Shown here one piece after another: positions 1 through 5,752 of a DNA stretch of 5,752 bases. How positions within the stretch are numbered: the first letter of the stretch is position 1; each line of letters starts with the position of its first letter. The DNA comes from Sphingomonadaceae bacterium (lineage in GTDB: Bacteria > Pseudomonadota > Alphaproteobacteria > Sphingomonadales > Sphingomonadaceae): NCBI GenBank assembly GCA_019239785.1, contig JAFAZM010000070.1, forward strand, positions 1 to 5,752, written 5' to 3'. A model generated the notes under the pieces. That model did no database searches and was not told the DNA's origin. It worked only from the letters and a program-made list of their open reading frames with translations. The position numbers were made by a program, and so were the translations under genes.

Positions 1-1539
1 GACGACGTGATCTTCGTCGATCCCGCCGGCGCCTATATCCTGGTGACCGCGCAGTCCGCGGCCGACGAATATCCGGACGTGCTGCGCGTGGACCTGGCCA
101 CCGGCCGCCATGCCATCGTCGAGAACAGCCGCGTCGGGATCTGGGACTGGTTCGCGGATTCGCATGGCACGGTCCGCGCCGGCGTCGATTACAGCAACGA
201 CCGCGTGACCTTCTACTACCGGGCGGCCGCGGGCCAGCCCCTCCGCCGGATCGATTCTCGCCGCTATCCGCAGGACGGCAGCGTCGTTGATATGGTCCGC
301 TTCGTCGGTGACACCGATCATGGCGTCGTCGTCACCAATGCGGTGACCGGCCGGTTCGGGGTCTATGATTACGATTTCGCGACCGACACCCGCGGCAATG
401 CGATCTTCGAGCATCCGACCGCGGACGTGACCTCGATCATGACCGGCGAGGACGGCCATGTCGAAGGCGTGACCTTCGAGGACGAGCGGCGCCATGACCA
501 ATGGCTCGATCCCGCGTTGCAGCACATCCAGGCGGCGCTCGACCGTGCGCTGCCGAACAAGGTCAACATGGTGCTCGACCGCTCGCGCGACGGCAACCGC
601 CTGCTGGTCTGGTCGAGCGCCGCGGACGATCCCGGCTCCTTCTACGTCTATGATCGCGCCGCCAACCGGATGGGGCCCTTCGCCGCGCCGTACGAGGCGC
701 TCGACGGGCACAGCTTCGCCGCGGTAAGGCCGGTCCGCTTCCACGGGCGGGACGGCACCGACATACCGGGTTATCTGACGTTGCCGCCCGGCCGCGACGA
801 GCGGAACCTGCCGCTGATCCTGATGCCGCATGGCGGCCCGTTCGCCCGCGACAGCTGGGATTTCGATCCCTGGGTCCAGTTCCTCGCCAGCCGCGGCTAT
901 GCCGTGCTCCAGGTCAATTTCCGCGGCTCGACCGGCTATGGCCGGGCCTATGTCGAGCGCGGCTACGGCCAGTTCGGCAGCGGCATGATCGACGATCTGG
1001 AGGACGGCGTCGACTGGCTCGCGCAGCAGGGCATCGCCGATCCGCACCGGGTCTGCATCATGGGCGCATCCTATGGCGGATATGCCGCTTTGTGGGCGCC
1101 GATCCGTCACCCCGACCGGTATCGCTGCGCGATCGCCTTCGCCGGAGTCACCGACGTGCGCGCGATCCTGCGCTACGATTCCCGCCTCTTTTCCGCGCCG
1201 CGTTACTCGCGGCGATGGCGCCGGATGATCGAAGGGGAGGAACGGACCGATCTGTCCCTGATCTCACCGCTGCAGCAGGCCGCGCGGCTGACCGTCCCCG
1301 TCCTGATTGCTCATGGCGAGCAGGACCGCGTGGTGCCGGTGTCGCAGTCGCGCAATCTGGTGCGCGCGCTGGAGCGCGCCGGCGCGCACCCGGAATCGGT
1401 CTTCTATGCCCAGGAACAGCATGGCTTTACGAAGGCGCAGGACAGCGTGGATTTCCTGCGGCGCGTGGAAGCCTTCCTCGCTCGCCACGATCCCGCCGGG
1501 CCGGCGGCGGCGGGTGCGGGCGGCGCGCCGGCGCACTAG
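1..1539 (+). CDS. S9-family serine peptidase (prolyl oligopeptidase / acylaminoacyl-peptidase type), 5' partial
   Basis: The reading frame is open from the first base, so the true start lies upstream; GTG at 7 is only an internal codon. Residues are numbered from that GTG. The first ~235 residues are repetitive beta-strand-like sequence, as in the N-terminal propeller of S9 peptidases. The rest is an alpha/beta hydrolase domain: HGGP at 275-278 and NFRGSTGYG at 304-312 are S9 hallmarks. The nucleophile is Ser355 in GASYGG, with acid Asp440 in GEQDRVVP and base His472 in EQHGF, so the catalytic triad is complete. The family cleaves short peptides or removes acylated N-terminal residues; many sphingomonad members are secreted, but the region that would carry a signal peptide is missing. 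Full-length relatives usually have 600-700 residues, so roughly 100-200 are lost at the window edge. The C-terminus ends in a Gly/Ala/Pro tail. The exact S9 subfamily cannot be settled here. Confidence 0.93.
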   Translation, partial: DDVIFVDPAGAYILVTAQSAADEYPDVLRVDLATGRHAIVENSRVGIWDWFADSHGTVRAGVDYSNDRVTFYYRAAAGQPLRRIDSRRYPQDGSVVDMVRFVGDTDHGVVVTNAVTGRFGVYDYDFATDTRGNAIFEHPTADVTSIMTGEDGHVEGVTFEDERRHDQWLDPALQHIQAALDRALPNKVNMVLDRSRDGNRLLVWSSAADDPGSFYVYDRAANRMGPFAAPYEALDGHSFAAVRPVRFHGRDGTDIPGYLTLPPGRDERNLPLILMPHGGPFARDSWDFDPWVQFLASRGYAVLQVNFRGSTGYGRAYVERGYGQFGSGMIDDLEDGVDWLAQQGIADPHRVCIMGASYGGYAALWAPIRHPDRYRCAIAFAGVTDVRAILRYDSRLFSAPRYSRRWRRMIEGEERTDLSLISPLQQAARLTVPVLIAHGEQDRVVPVSQSRNLVRALERAGAHPESVFYAQEQHGFTKAQDSVDFLRRVEAFLARHDPAGPAAAGAGGAPAH

Positions 1540-1596
1540 CGGGCGGGGTTTTCATTTCGGCGATGAACCGCTAAGTGCTGCCGGCCTTTTTTACCC

Positions 1597-1601
1597 AGGG
1601 A
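1597..1601 (+). promoter_or_regulatory. Ribosome binding site of infA
   Basis: AGGGA sits five bases before the ATG at 1607. It is the clearest Shine-Dalgarno match in the housekeeping cluster and fixes the infA start, which also gives exactly the usual IF-1 N-terminus (MAKE). Confidence 0.7.
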
Positions 1602-1606
1602 TGTGA

Positions 1607-1825
1607 ATGGCCAAGGAAGAATTGCTCGAGATGCGCGGCCAGGTGGTGGAGCTGCTGCCCAACGCCATGTTCCGCGTGAAGCTCGAAAACGGCCATGAGA
1701 TCCTTGGCCACACCGCCGGCAAGATGCGCAAGAACCGGATCCGCGTGCTCACCGGCGACGAAGTGCTGGTCGAGCTGACTCCCTACGACCTCACCAAGGG
1801 GCGGATTACCTACCGCTTCAAATAA
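1607..1825 (+). CDS. infA: Translation initiation factor IF-1
   Basis: This 72-residue protein has exactly the length of Escherichia coli IF-1. It is a single S1/OB-fold that binds the 30S A site with IF-2 and IF-3 during initiation and acts in the cytoplasm. Recognisable conserved segments are the MAKE start, LPNAMFRVKLENGHEILGH, GKMRKNRIRVLTGD and VELTPYDLTKGRI. The ATG is preceded by AGGGA at good spacing. The gene lies 67 bases after the peptidase and 15 bases before maf, so it probably heads the infA-maf-RNase-yacG transcript. I could not identify a convincing promoter in the 67-base gap. The identification is essentially certain. Confidence 0.98.
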   Translation: MAKEELLEMRGQVVELLPNAMFRVKLENGHEILGHTAGKMRKNRIRVLTGDEVLVELTPYDLTKGRITYRFK

Positions 1826-1840
1826 GGCTAGGCCGGCGAC

Positions 1841-2413
1841 ATGCGGCTTGTCCTCGCCTCCGCCTCGCCCAGGCGCCTCGACCTGCTCGCCCAGATCGGG
1901 GTGATCCCGGACGCCGTCCAGCCGGCCGACATCGACGAGGCGGTGCTGAAGGGCGAGCTGCCGGCTCCCCACGCTCGCCGGCTTGCAGCGGCCAAAGCTG
2001 CGGCCGCCGCAACTACGGAGCCCGGCGCCCTGATCCTCGCCGCCGACACGGTCGTCGCGGCGGGACGCCGTATCCTGCCAAAGACCGAGACGGAAGCGGA
2101 AGCCCGCGCCGCGCTGACCCTGCTCTCCGGCCGCCGCCACCGCGTCCACACCGCCGTGACCCTGATCGACGCAGCGGGGAAGGCGCGCCATCGCCTCGCC
2201 ACCTCGATCGTCGCCTTCAAGCGGCTCTCCGACCAGGAGCTCGCCGCCTATCTGGCCGCGGGCGAATGGGCGGGTAAGGCCGGCGGCTATGCGATCCAGG
2301 GCCGCGCCGAGGCGCTGATCCGCCACCTCTCCGGCTCCTGGTCGAACGTGGTCGGCCTGCCGCTCCACGAGACGCGCGCCTTGCTCCGCGCCGCCGGCTA
2401 TCCGCTTGGCTGA
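1841..2413 (+). CDS. maf: Maf/YhdE-type nucleoside triphosphate pyrophosphatase
   Basis: The product has 190 residues, the normal Maf length. Maf proteins hydrolyse nucleoside triphosphates to the monophosphate plus pyrophosphate; the YhdE branch prefers dTTP and UTP and is thought to clean modified nucleotides from the pool. Visible motifs are the N-terminal LASASPRR (5-12, phosphate-binding arginines 11 and 12), Glu33, the AADTVV block with the likely catalytic Asp69, Lys81 in LPKTET, Gln153 in AIQGRA, and GSWSNVVGLPL at 165-175. The IQG and NVVGLPL forms fit the YhdE (dTTP/UTP) branch rather than the YceF (7-methyl-GTP) branch, but substrate preference is inferred. It starts 15 bases after infA, and its last 8 bases overlap the next gene. 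The older name 'septum formation inhibitor' refers to an overexpression phenotype in Bacillus. Confidence 0.95.
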   Translation: MRLVLASASPRRLDLLAQIGVIPDAVQPADIDEAVLKGELPAPHARRLAAAKAAAAATTEPGALILAADTVVAAGRRILPKTETEAEARAALTLLSGRRHRVHTAVTLIDAAGKARHRLATSIVAFKRLSDQELAAYLAAGEWAGKAGGYAIQGRAEALIRHLSGSWSNVVGLPLHETRALLRAAGYPLG

Positions 2414-3353
2414 GTGGCTCTACGAGGAGGGGATCGGCGAGAATCGCGCGATCCGCATCGACGGCGGCCACATCGCCGAGGCCGCGATCGAGCTGCCGGG
2501 CCTTCGCGCCGGCGCAATCGTCGAGGCGCGACTGACCAATGTCGCCGGCGTCGCCAGGCTCGCGGACGGCAGTGAGGCGCAGGTGGCGCCGCTGCCGCCC
2601 GGCGTCACCGAGGGCGCGGCCTTCCATGCCGAAGTGCTGCGCGAGCCGATTCCGGAGCGCGGCCGGCCGAAGCCGGCGAAGCTCCGCCCGACCGACCTGC
2701 CGTTGCGCGACGGGCCGAGCCTGCGGCAGCGGATCGGCGATCCGCCGCTGCTGCCGCGGCATGGCCCGGATCGTTTCGAGGAGGCCGGCTGGTCCGAATT
2801 GCTCGAGGAGGCCGCGACCGGCGAGATCGCCTTCGACGGCGGCGCGCTTCGGATGAGCCTCACCCCGGCAATGATATTGTTCGACGTCGACGGCAGCCTG
2901 CCGCCGGCCGAGCTCGCCGAGGCTGGCGCCGCGGCGGCGGCGCGGGCGATCCTGCGCCTCGGCATCGCGGGCTCGATCGGCATCGACCTGCCCACTTTGC
3001 CGCGCGACCAGCGGCAGGCGCCCATCGCAGCCGTCGATGCGATCCTGCCGCAGCCCTTCGAGCGGACCGCCGTGAACGGCTTCGGCTTCCTCCAGATCGT
3101 CCGCCGCCGCGAACGGCCGAGCCTCGCCGAATTGGTCCAGGCCGATCCGGCCGGCGCCGCCGCCCGCGCCCTGCTCCGCCGCGCCGAACGCATGCAGGGC
3201 CCGCTCACCCTCGTCGCCGCGCCGGCGGTGCTCGCGCGGATCGGCGACGACTGGTGCGTTGCGCTCGAACGCCGCGTCGGCGGCGCCGTCGCCTTGCGGG
3301 CGGAGCCCGGCCTCGCCATATCGGCCGGCCATGTCGACGCACGCCCGTCCTGA
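2406..3353 (+). CDS. Compact RNase E/G-family protein
   Basis: This 315-residue protein matches the RNase E/G catalytic core in reduced form. MILFDVDGS (Asp160, Asp162) aligns with the AIDINS segment of Escherichia coli RNase E (Asp303), and GSIGIDLPTL (Asp194) with IVIDFIDM (Asp346); these aspartates bind catalytic magnesium. GFGFLQIVRRRERPSL at 225-240 matches the family block ISRFGLLEMSRQRLRPSL. The N-terminus (EWLYEEGIGENRAIRIDGG) resembles the family start, but the S1 RNA-binding domain is not recognisable as a canonical one, and the CPxC zinc-link motif is absent: the only cysteine is in DDWC. The two aspartates are 34 residues apart, against 43 in RNase E. A role in RNA turnover or rRNA processing is expected from the family, but activity is unproven. 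The TTG start overlaps maf by 8 bases with no clear Shine-Dalgarno, which suggests translational coupling. No other start fits the conserved N-terminus. Confidence 0.85.
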   Translation: MAEWLYEEGIGENRAIRIDGGHIAEAAIELPGLRAGAIVEARLTNVAGVARLADGSEAQVAPLPPGVTEGAAFHAEVLREPIPERGRPKPAKLRPTDLPLRDGPSLRQRIGDPPLLPRHGPDRFEEAGWSELLEEAATGEIAFDGGALRMSLTPAMILFDVDGSLPPAELAEAGAAAAARAILRLGIAGSIGIDLPTLPRDQRQAPIAAVDAILPQPFERTAVNGFGFLQIVRRRERPSLAELVQADPAGAAARALLRRAERMQGPLTLVAAPAVLARIGDDWCVALERRVGGAVALRAEPGLAISAGHVDARPS

Positions 3354-3528
3354 AACCTGCCCGCTCTGCGGCAAGCCCGCCAGCCCCGCGCACAAGCCCT
3401 TCTGCAGCCAAGGCTGCCGCGACCGCGACCTGCTGAACTGGCTCGGCGAAGGCTATCGCATGCCCGGTCCGCCGGCCGATCCGGACGCGGCGGCGCCCAA
3501 TGATGACGGGCTGGACAGCGAACGCTAA
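3331..3528 (+). CDS. yacG: DNA gyrase inhibitor YacG (zinc-binding protein)
   Basis: This 65-residue protein equals the Escherichia coli YacG length. YacG binds GyrB and inhibits gyrase activity. Its zinc site is formed by Cys10, Cys13 (CPLCG), Cys25 and Cys29 (FCSQGC), followed by the family helix RDRDLLNWLGEGYRMPG and an acidic tail (NDDGLDSE). I chose the ATG at 3331 because it places the first CxxC ten residues in, as in relatives. An in-frame ATG at 3259 would add 24 residues that only shadow the RNase frame. The chosen start lies inside the RNase gene (23-base overlap) with no good Shine-Dalgarno, so reinitiation or coupling after the RNase stop is likely. The neighbouring maf/RNase/yacG order is common in alphaproteobacteria. 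Confidence 0.93.
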   Translation: MSTHARPETCPLCGKPASPAHKPFCSQGCRDRDLLNWLGEGYRMPGPPADPDAAAPNDDGLDSER

Positions 3529-3551
3529 GCCCCGATTCCCTTTGTTTGCCG

Positions 3552-3591
3552 CATTTTCCGAGTCGCCGGCCGTTGCTCCGGCTCGAAAATG
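3552..3591. repeat. Imperfect inverted repeat upstream of tRNA-Phe
   Basis: The left arm is CATTTT, CGAG and CCGG (3552-3557, 3559-3562, 3566-3569), with bulges of one and three bases. The right arm is CCGGCTCGAAAATG (3578-3591). Fourteen pairs enclose an 8-base loop. No T-run follows on either strand, so it does not look like a standard intrinsic terminator. It overlaps the proposed -35 region of the tRNA promoter. Confidence 0.5.
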
Positions 3592-3600
3592 CTCTATAGC
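3573..3600 (+). promoter_or_regulatory. Putative promoter of tRNA-Phe
   Basis: TTGCTC (3573-3578) and TATAGC (3595-3600, part of GCTCTATAGC) are separated by 16 bases. Both match sigma-70 consensus only partly. Transcription would begin about 20 bases before the mature tRNA, a normal leader length. The local AT-rich patch AAAATGCTCTATA stands out in a very GC-rich region, which favours a real promoter. The exact -35 box is uncertain. Confidence 0.45.
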
Positions 3601-3625
3601 GCGCTCCTTCCGCAACCGCGGGAAT

Positions 3626-3701
3626 GCCCAGGTAGCTCAGTTGGTAGAGCACGTGACTGAAAATCACGGTGTCGGTGGTTCGATTCCGCCCCTGGGCACC
3701 A
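3626..3701 (+). tRNA. tRNA-Phe (anticodon GAA)
   Basis: A full 76-base cloverleaf can be folded. The acceptor stem is GCCCAGG (3626-3632) with CCTGGGC (3691-3697). The D arm is GCTC-AGTTGGTA-GAGC. The anticodon stem CGTGA/TCACG encloses the loop CTGAAAA with GAA at 3659-3661. The T arm is GGTGG-TTCGATT-CCGCC with one G-U pair. The discriminator is A3698, and CCA is encoded in the DNA (3699-3701). The GAA anticodon reads both Phe codons. It sits 97 bases after yacG and 91 before manD. No clear terminator follows it. Confidence 0.98.
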
Positions 3702-3735
3702 CCTCCACACCCTGATCGTACACGCCCTTGCGCCA

Positions 3736-3766
3736 TTGACATTTCCATCCCGCGCGCCAGCATGTT
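3736..3766 (+). promoter_or_regulatory. Putative manD promoter
   Basis: TTGACA at 3736-3741 is a perfect sigma-70 -35 hexamer. The best -10 candidate, CATGTT (3761-3766), is weak and 19 bases away, longer than ideal. The position (27 bases between the -10 and the manD ATG) and the overlapping operator-like palindrome support it. A start codon at 3736, in frame with manD, would fall on this box and is not used here. Confidence 0.45.
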
Positions 3767-3777
3767 ACCGCTCCCAT
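3762..3777. promoter_or_regulatory. Putative LacI/GalR-family operator upstream of manD
   Basis: ATGTTACCGCTCCCAT is an imperfect palindrome centred on C3769-G3770; 10 of its 16 positions agree with its own reverse complement. LacI-family operators typically are such even palindromes with a central CG. The left half resembles the TGTTACCGGTAACA type and the right half the TGGGAGCGCTCCCA type, both known for sugar regulators of this family. It overlaps the proposed -10 and start region, the position expected for a repressor site. The regulator itself is not in the window. Confidence 0.5.
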
Positions 3778-3782
3778 TCTGC

Positions 3783-3788
3783 AGAGGG
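3783..3788 (+). promoter_or_regulatory. Ribosome binding site of manD
   Basis: AGAGGG lies four bases before the ATG at 3793. It decides that start over the in-frame ATG at 3736, which has no such site and would add 19 residues not found in ManD relatives. Confidence 0.65.
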
Positions 3789-3792
3789 CCCG

Positions 3793-5004
3793 ATGCTGGA
3801 AATTGCCGCCGCCAAGGTCGTCGTCTGCTGTCCGGGGCGGAACTTCGTCACCCTCAAGATCGAGACGAAGGACGGGCTGACCGGCCTCGGCGACGCGACC
3901 CTGAACGGGCGGGAGCTCGCCGTCGCGTCCTATCTCACCGACCATGTCATCCCCTGCCTGATCGGTCGCGACGCGCACCGGATCGAGGACATCTGGCAGT
4001 TCCTCTATCGCGGCGCCTATTGGCGGCGCGGGCCGGTGACGATGAGCGCGATCGCCGCGGTCGACGTGGCGCTGTGGGATATCAAGGGGAAGGCGGCGAA
4101 CCTGCCGCTCTATCAATTGCTCGGCGGCGCCTGCCGTGAGGGGGCGATGGTCTACGGCCATGCCAACGGCAGGGACGTGGACGAGACGATCGCCAACGCG
4201 CTCCGCTATAAGGCGCAGGGCTACAAGGCGATCCGGCTGCAGGCGGGCGTGCCCGGCTTGGCCTCGACCTACGGCGTCTCCAAGGACCGCTATTTCTACG
4301 AGCCGGCCGACGCCGACCTGCCGACCGAGAACGTCTGGTCGAGCGAGAAATATCTGCGCTCGGTGCCGCCGCTCTTCGAGAAAGCGCGCGAGGCGCTCGG
4401 CTGGGACGTGCACCTGCTGCACGACATCCACCACCGCCTGACCCCGATCGAGGCCGGGCGGCTCGGCAAGGACCTCGAGCCCTACCGGCCCTTCTGGCTG
4501 GAGGATGCGACTCCGGCGGAGAACCAGGCGAATTTCCGCCTGATCCGCCAGCACACGACGACACCGCTCGCGGTCGGCGAGATCTTCAACTCGATCTGGG
4601 ACTGCAAGCAGCTGATCGAGGAGCAGCTGATCGACTATATCCGCGCGACCGTGGTCCATGCCGGCGGCATCACCCACCTGCGGCGGATCGCGAGCTTCGC
4701 CGATCTCCACAATGTCCGCACCGGCTGCCACGGCGCCACCGACCTCTCGCCGGTGACGATGGCGGCGGCGCTTCATTTCGACCTGTCCGTGCCCAATTTC
4801 GGCGTGCAGGAATATATGCGACACACCGCGGAGACCGACGCCGTCTTCCCCCACGCCTATCGCTTCGCGGACGGGCTGATGCATCCCGGCGAGGCGCCGG
4901 GGCTGGGCGTCGAGCTGGACGAAGCGCTCGCCGCCACCTTCCCCTACCAGCGCGCCTATCTGCCGGTGAACCGGCTCGAAGACGGGACGCTCTACAATTG
5001 GTGA
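3793..5004 (+). CDS. manD: D-mannonate dehydratase, enolase superfamily (ManD/RspA type)
   Basis: This 403-residue enzyme converts D-mannonate to 2-keto-3-deoxy-D-gluconate and water in cytoplasmic hexuronate breakdown. The N-terminal capping domain (CCPGRNFVTLKIET, GDATLNGRE, YRGAYWRRGPVTM) is followed by the TIM barrel. Magnesium ligands are Asp211 (LLHDIHH), Glu237 (WLEDATPAEN) and Glu263 (AVGEIFN). Catalytic candidates are Arg148, Tyr160, His213 and His313 (CHGATDLSPVT). Compared from memory with the Novosphingobium aromaticivorans enzyme, each sits one position later, so the active site appears complete. The C-terminus (LPVNRLEDGTLYNW) is also typical. The start at 3793 follows AGAGGG. 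The neighbour uxaC supports a role in glucuronate catabolism, and an operator-like site upstream suggests LacI-family control. Some family members act weakly or on D-gluconate; Ala315 matches the efficient Novosphingobium form. RspA is the older 'starvation sensing' name for relatives. Confidence 0.96.
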   Translation: MLEIAAAKVVVCCPGRNFVTLKIETKDGLTGLGDATLNGRELAVASYLTDHVIPCLIGRDAHRIEDIWQFLYRGAYWRRGPVTMSAIAAVDVALWDIKGKAANLPLYQLLGGACREGAMVYGHANGRDVDETIANALRYKAQGYKAIRLQAGVPGLASTYGVSKDRYFYEPADADLPTENVWSSEKYLRSVPPLFEKAREALGWDVHLLHDIHHRLTPIEAGRLGKDLEPYRPFWLEDATPAENQANFRLIRQHTTTPLAVGEIFNSIWDCKQLIEEQLIDYIRATVVHAGGITHLRRIASFADLHNVRTGCHGATDLSPVTMAAALHFDLSVPNFGVQEYMRHTAETDAVFPHAYRFADGLMHPGEAPGLGVELDEALAATFPYQRAYLPVNRLEDGTLYNW

Positions 5005-5017
5005 CGCGGACATCCAC

Positions 5018-5036
5018 CGGCGCCGTTCGGGCGCTG
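5018..5036. repeat. Hairpin-forming inverted repeat between manD and uxaC
   Basis: CGGCGCC (5018-5024) pairs with GGCGCTG (5030-5036) over seven pairs including one G-U, around the loop GTTCG. It begins 14 bases after the manD stop. No T-run follows, so a classical terminator is not supported; it may stabilise the manD message end or be a by-product of high GC. Confidence 0.4.
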
Positions 5037-5062
5037 CACGCGCGCGTCCCGGGCGTGGCGGA

Positions 5063-5076
5063 GCGGCGCGCGCCGC
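5063..5076. repeat. Perfect 14-base GC palindrome before uxaC
   Basis: GCGGCGCGCGCCGC is identical to its reverse complement and lies 43 bases before the uxaC start. It could be an operator or hairpin. In sequence this GC-rich, a chance origin is quite possible. Confidence 0.35.
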
Positions 5077-5119
5077 GCTACCAGCCGCGCGTCCTTCCAC
5101 TCCCTGACCGGGCCGAAGC

Positions 5120-5752
<633 letters not shown>

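Noticed and set aside
1092..1606. Alternative + strand frames (160 and 99 codons) over the end of the S9 peptidase
   Set aside because: They overlap the peptidase catalytic region in other frames and have shadow-like Arg/Ala composition.
1540..1606. T-run (1587-1592) after GCCGGCC as a terminator of the peptidase gene, and TTTTCA/CTAAGT as an infA promoter
   Set aside because: No stable stem directly precedes the T-run, and the promoter boxes match the consensus poorly; neither is strong enough to annotate.
1571..2368. 265-codon - strand frame opposite infA and maf
   Set aside because: It lies over two clearly identified genes and shows no motif of its own.
3259..3330. Upstream ATG at 3259 as the yacG start
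   Set aside because: It would add 24 residues that only reflect the overlapping RNase sequence; the start at 3331 gives the normal 65-residue YacG.
2217..3763. Two long - strand frames (392 and 447 codons) opposite the RNase and yacG genes
   Set aside because: Low-complexity Arg/Ala/Gly translations with no family motif, covering well-supported + strand genes and, for the longer one, the tRNA.
3736..3792. Upstream ATG at 3736 as the manD start
   Set aside because: It lies on the TTGACA promoter box, lacks a ribosome site, and adds residues absent from ManD relatives, whereas ATG 3793 has AGAGGG and the typical N-terminus.

Overview
The window looks like chromosome of a GC-rich alphaproteobacterium, most likely a sphingomonad (Sphingomonas/Novosphingobium type). 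This rests on the strong GC bias at third codon positions, the gene order infA-maf-RNase E/G-yacG-tRNA-Phe, and a mannonate dehydratase that, compared from memory, follows the Novosphingobium aromaticivorans enzyme almost residue for residue at the active site. All supported genes are on the + strand. There is no sign of an insertion sequence, phage genes or a CRISPR array. The very long open frames on the - strand are GC-rich shadows of the real genes.

Left part (1-3701), housekeeping. A 5'-truncated S9-family serine peptidase comes first. After 67 bases begins a tight cluster: translation initiation factor IF-1 (infA), a Maf/YhdE-type nucleotide pyrophosphatase (maf), a compact RNase E/G-family protein, and the zinc protein YacG. 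maf overlaps the RNase gene by 8 bases and the RNase gene overlaps yacG by 23 bases, so translational coupling is likely. A complete tRNA-Phe(GAA) with encoded CCA follows, preceded by a plausible own promoter embedded in an imperfect dyad.

Right part (3702-5752), hexuronate catabolism. A promoter-like TTGACA box and an imperfect LacI/GalR-type operator (ATGTTACCGCTCCCAT) precede manD, a D-mannonate dehydratase of the enolase superfamily (RspA/ManD type). A 115-base gap with two GC-rich inverted repeats leads to the first 211 codons of uxaC, uronate isomerase, which is cut by the window end. UxaC converts glucuronate to fructuronate. A fructuronate reductase (UxuB, not in the window) would give D-mannonate, and ManD dehydrates that to 2-keto-3-deoxygluconate. 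The pair therefore looks like the start of a sugar-acid operon that a LacI-family repressor could control.

No wholly new system is visible. The points most worth a second look are the hybrid LacI-type operator before manD, the stripped-down RNase E/G protein without a recognisable S1 domain or zinc link, and the dyad overlapping the tRNA-Phe promoter.
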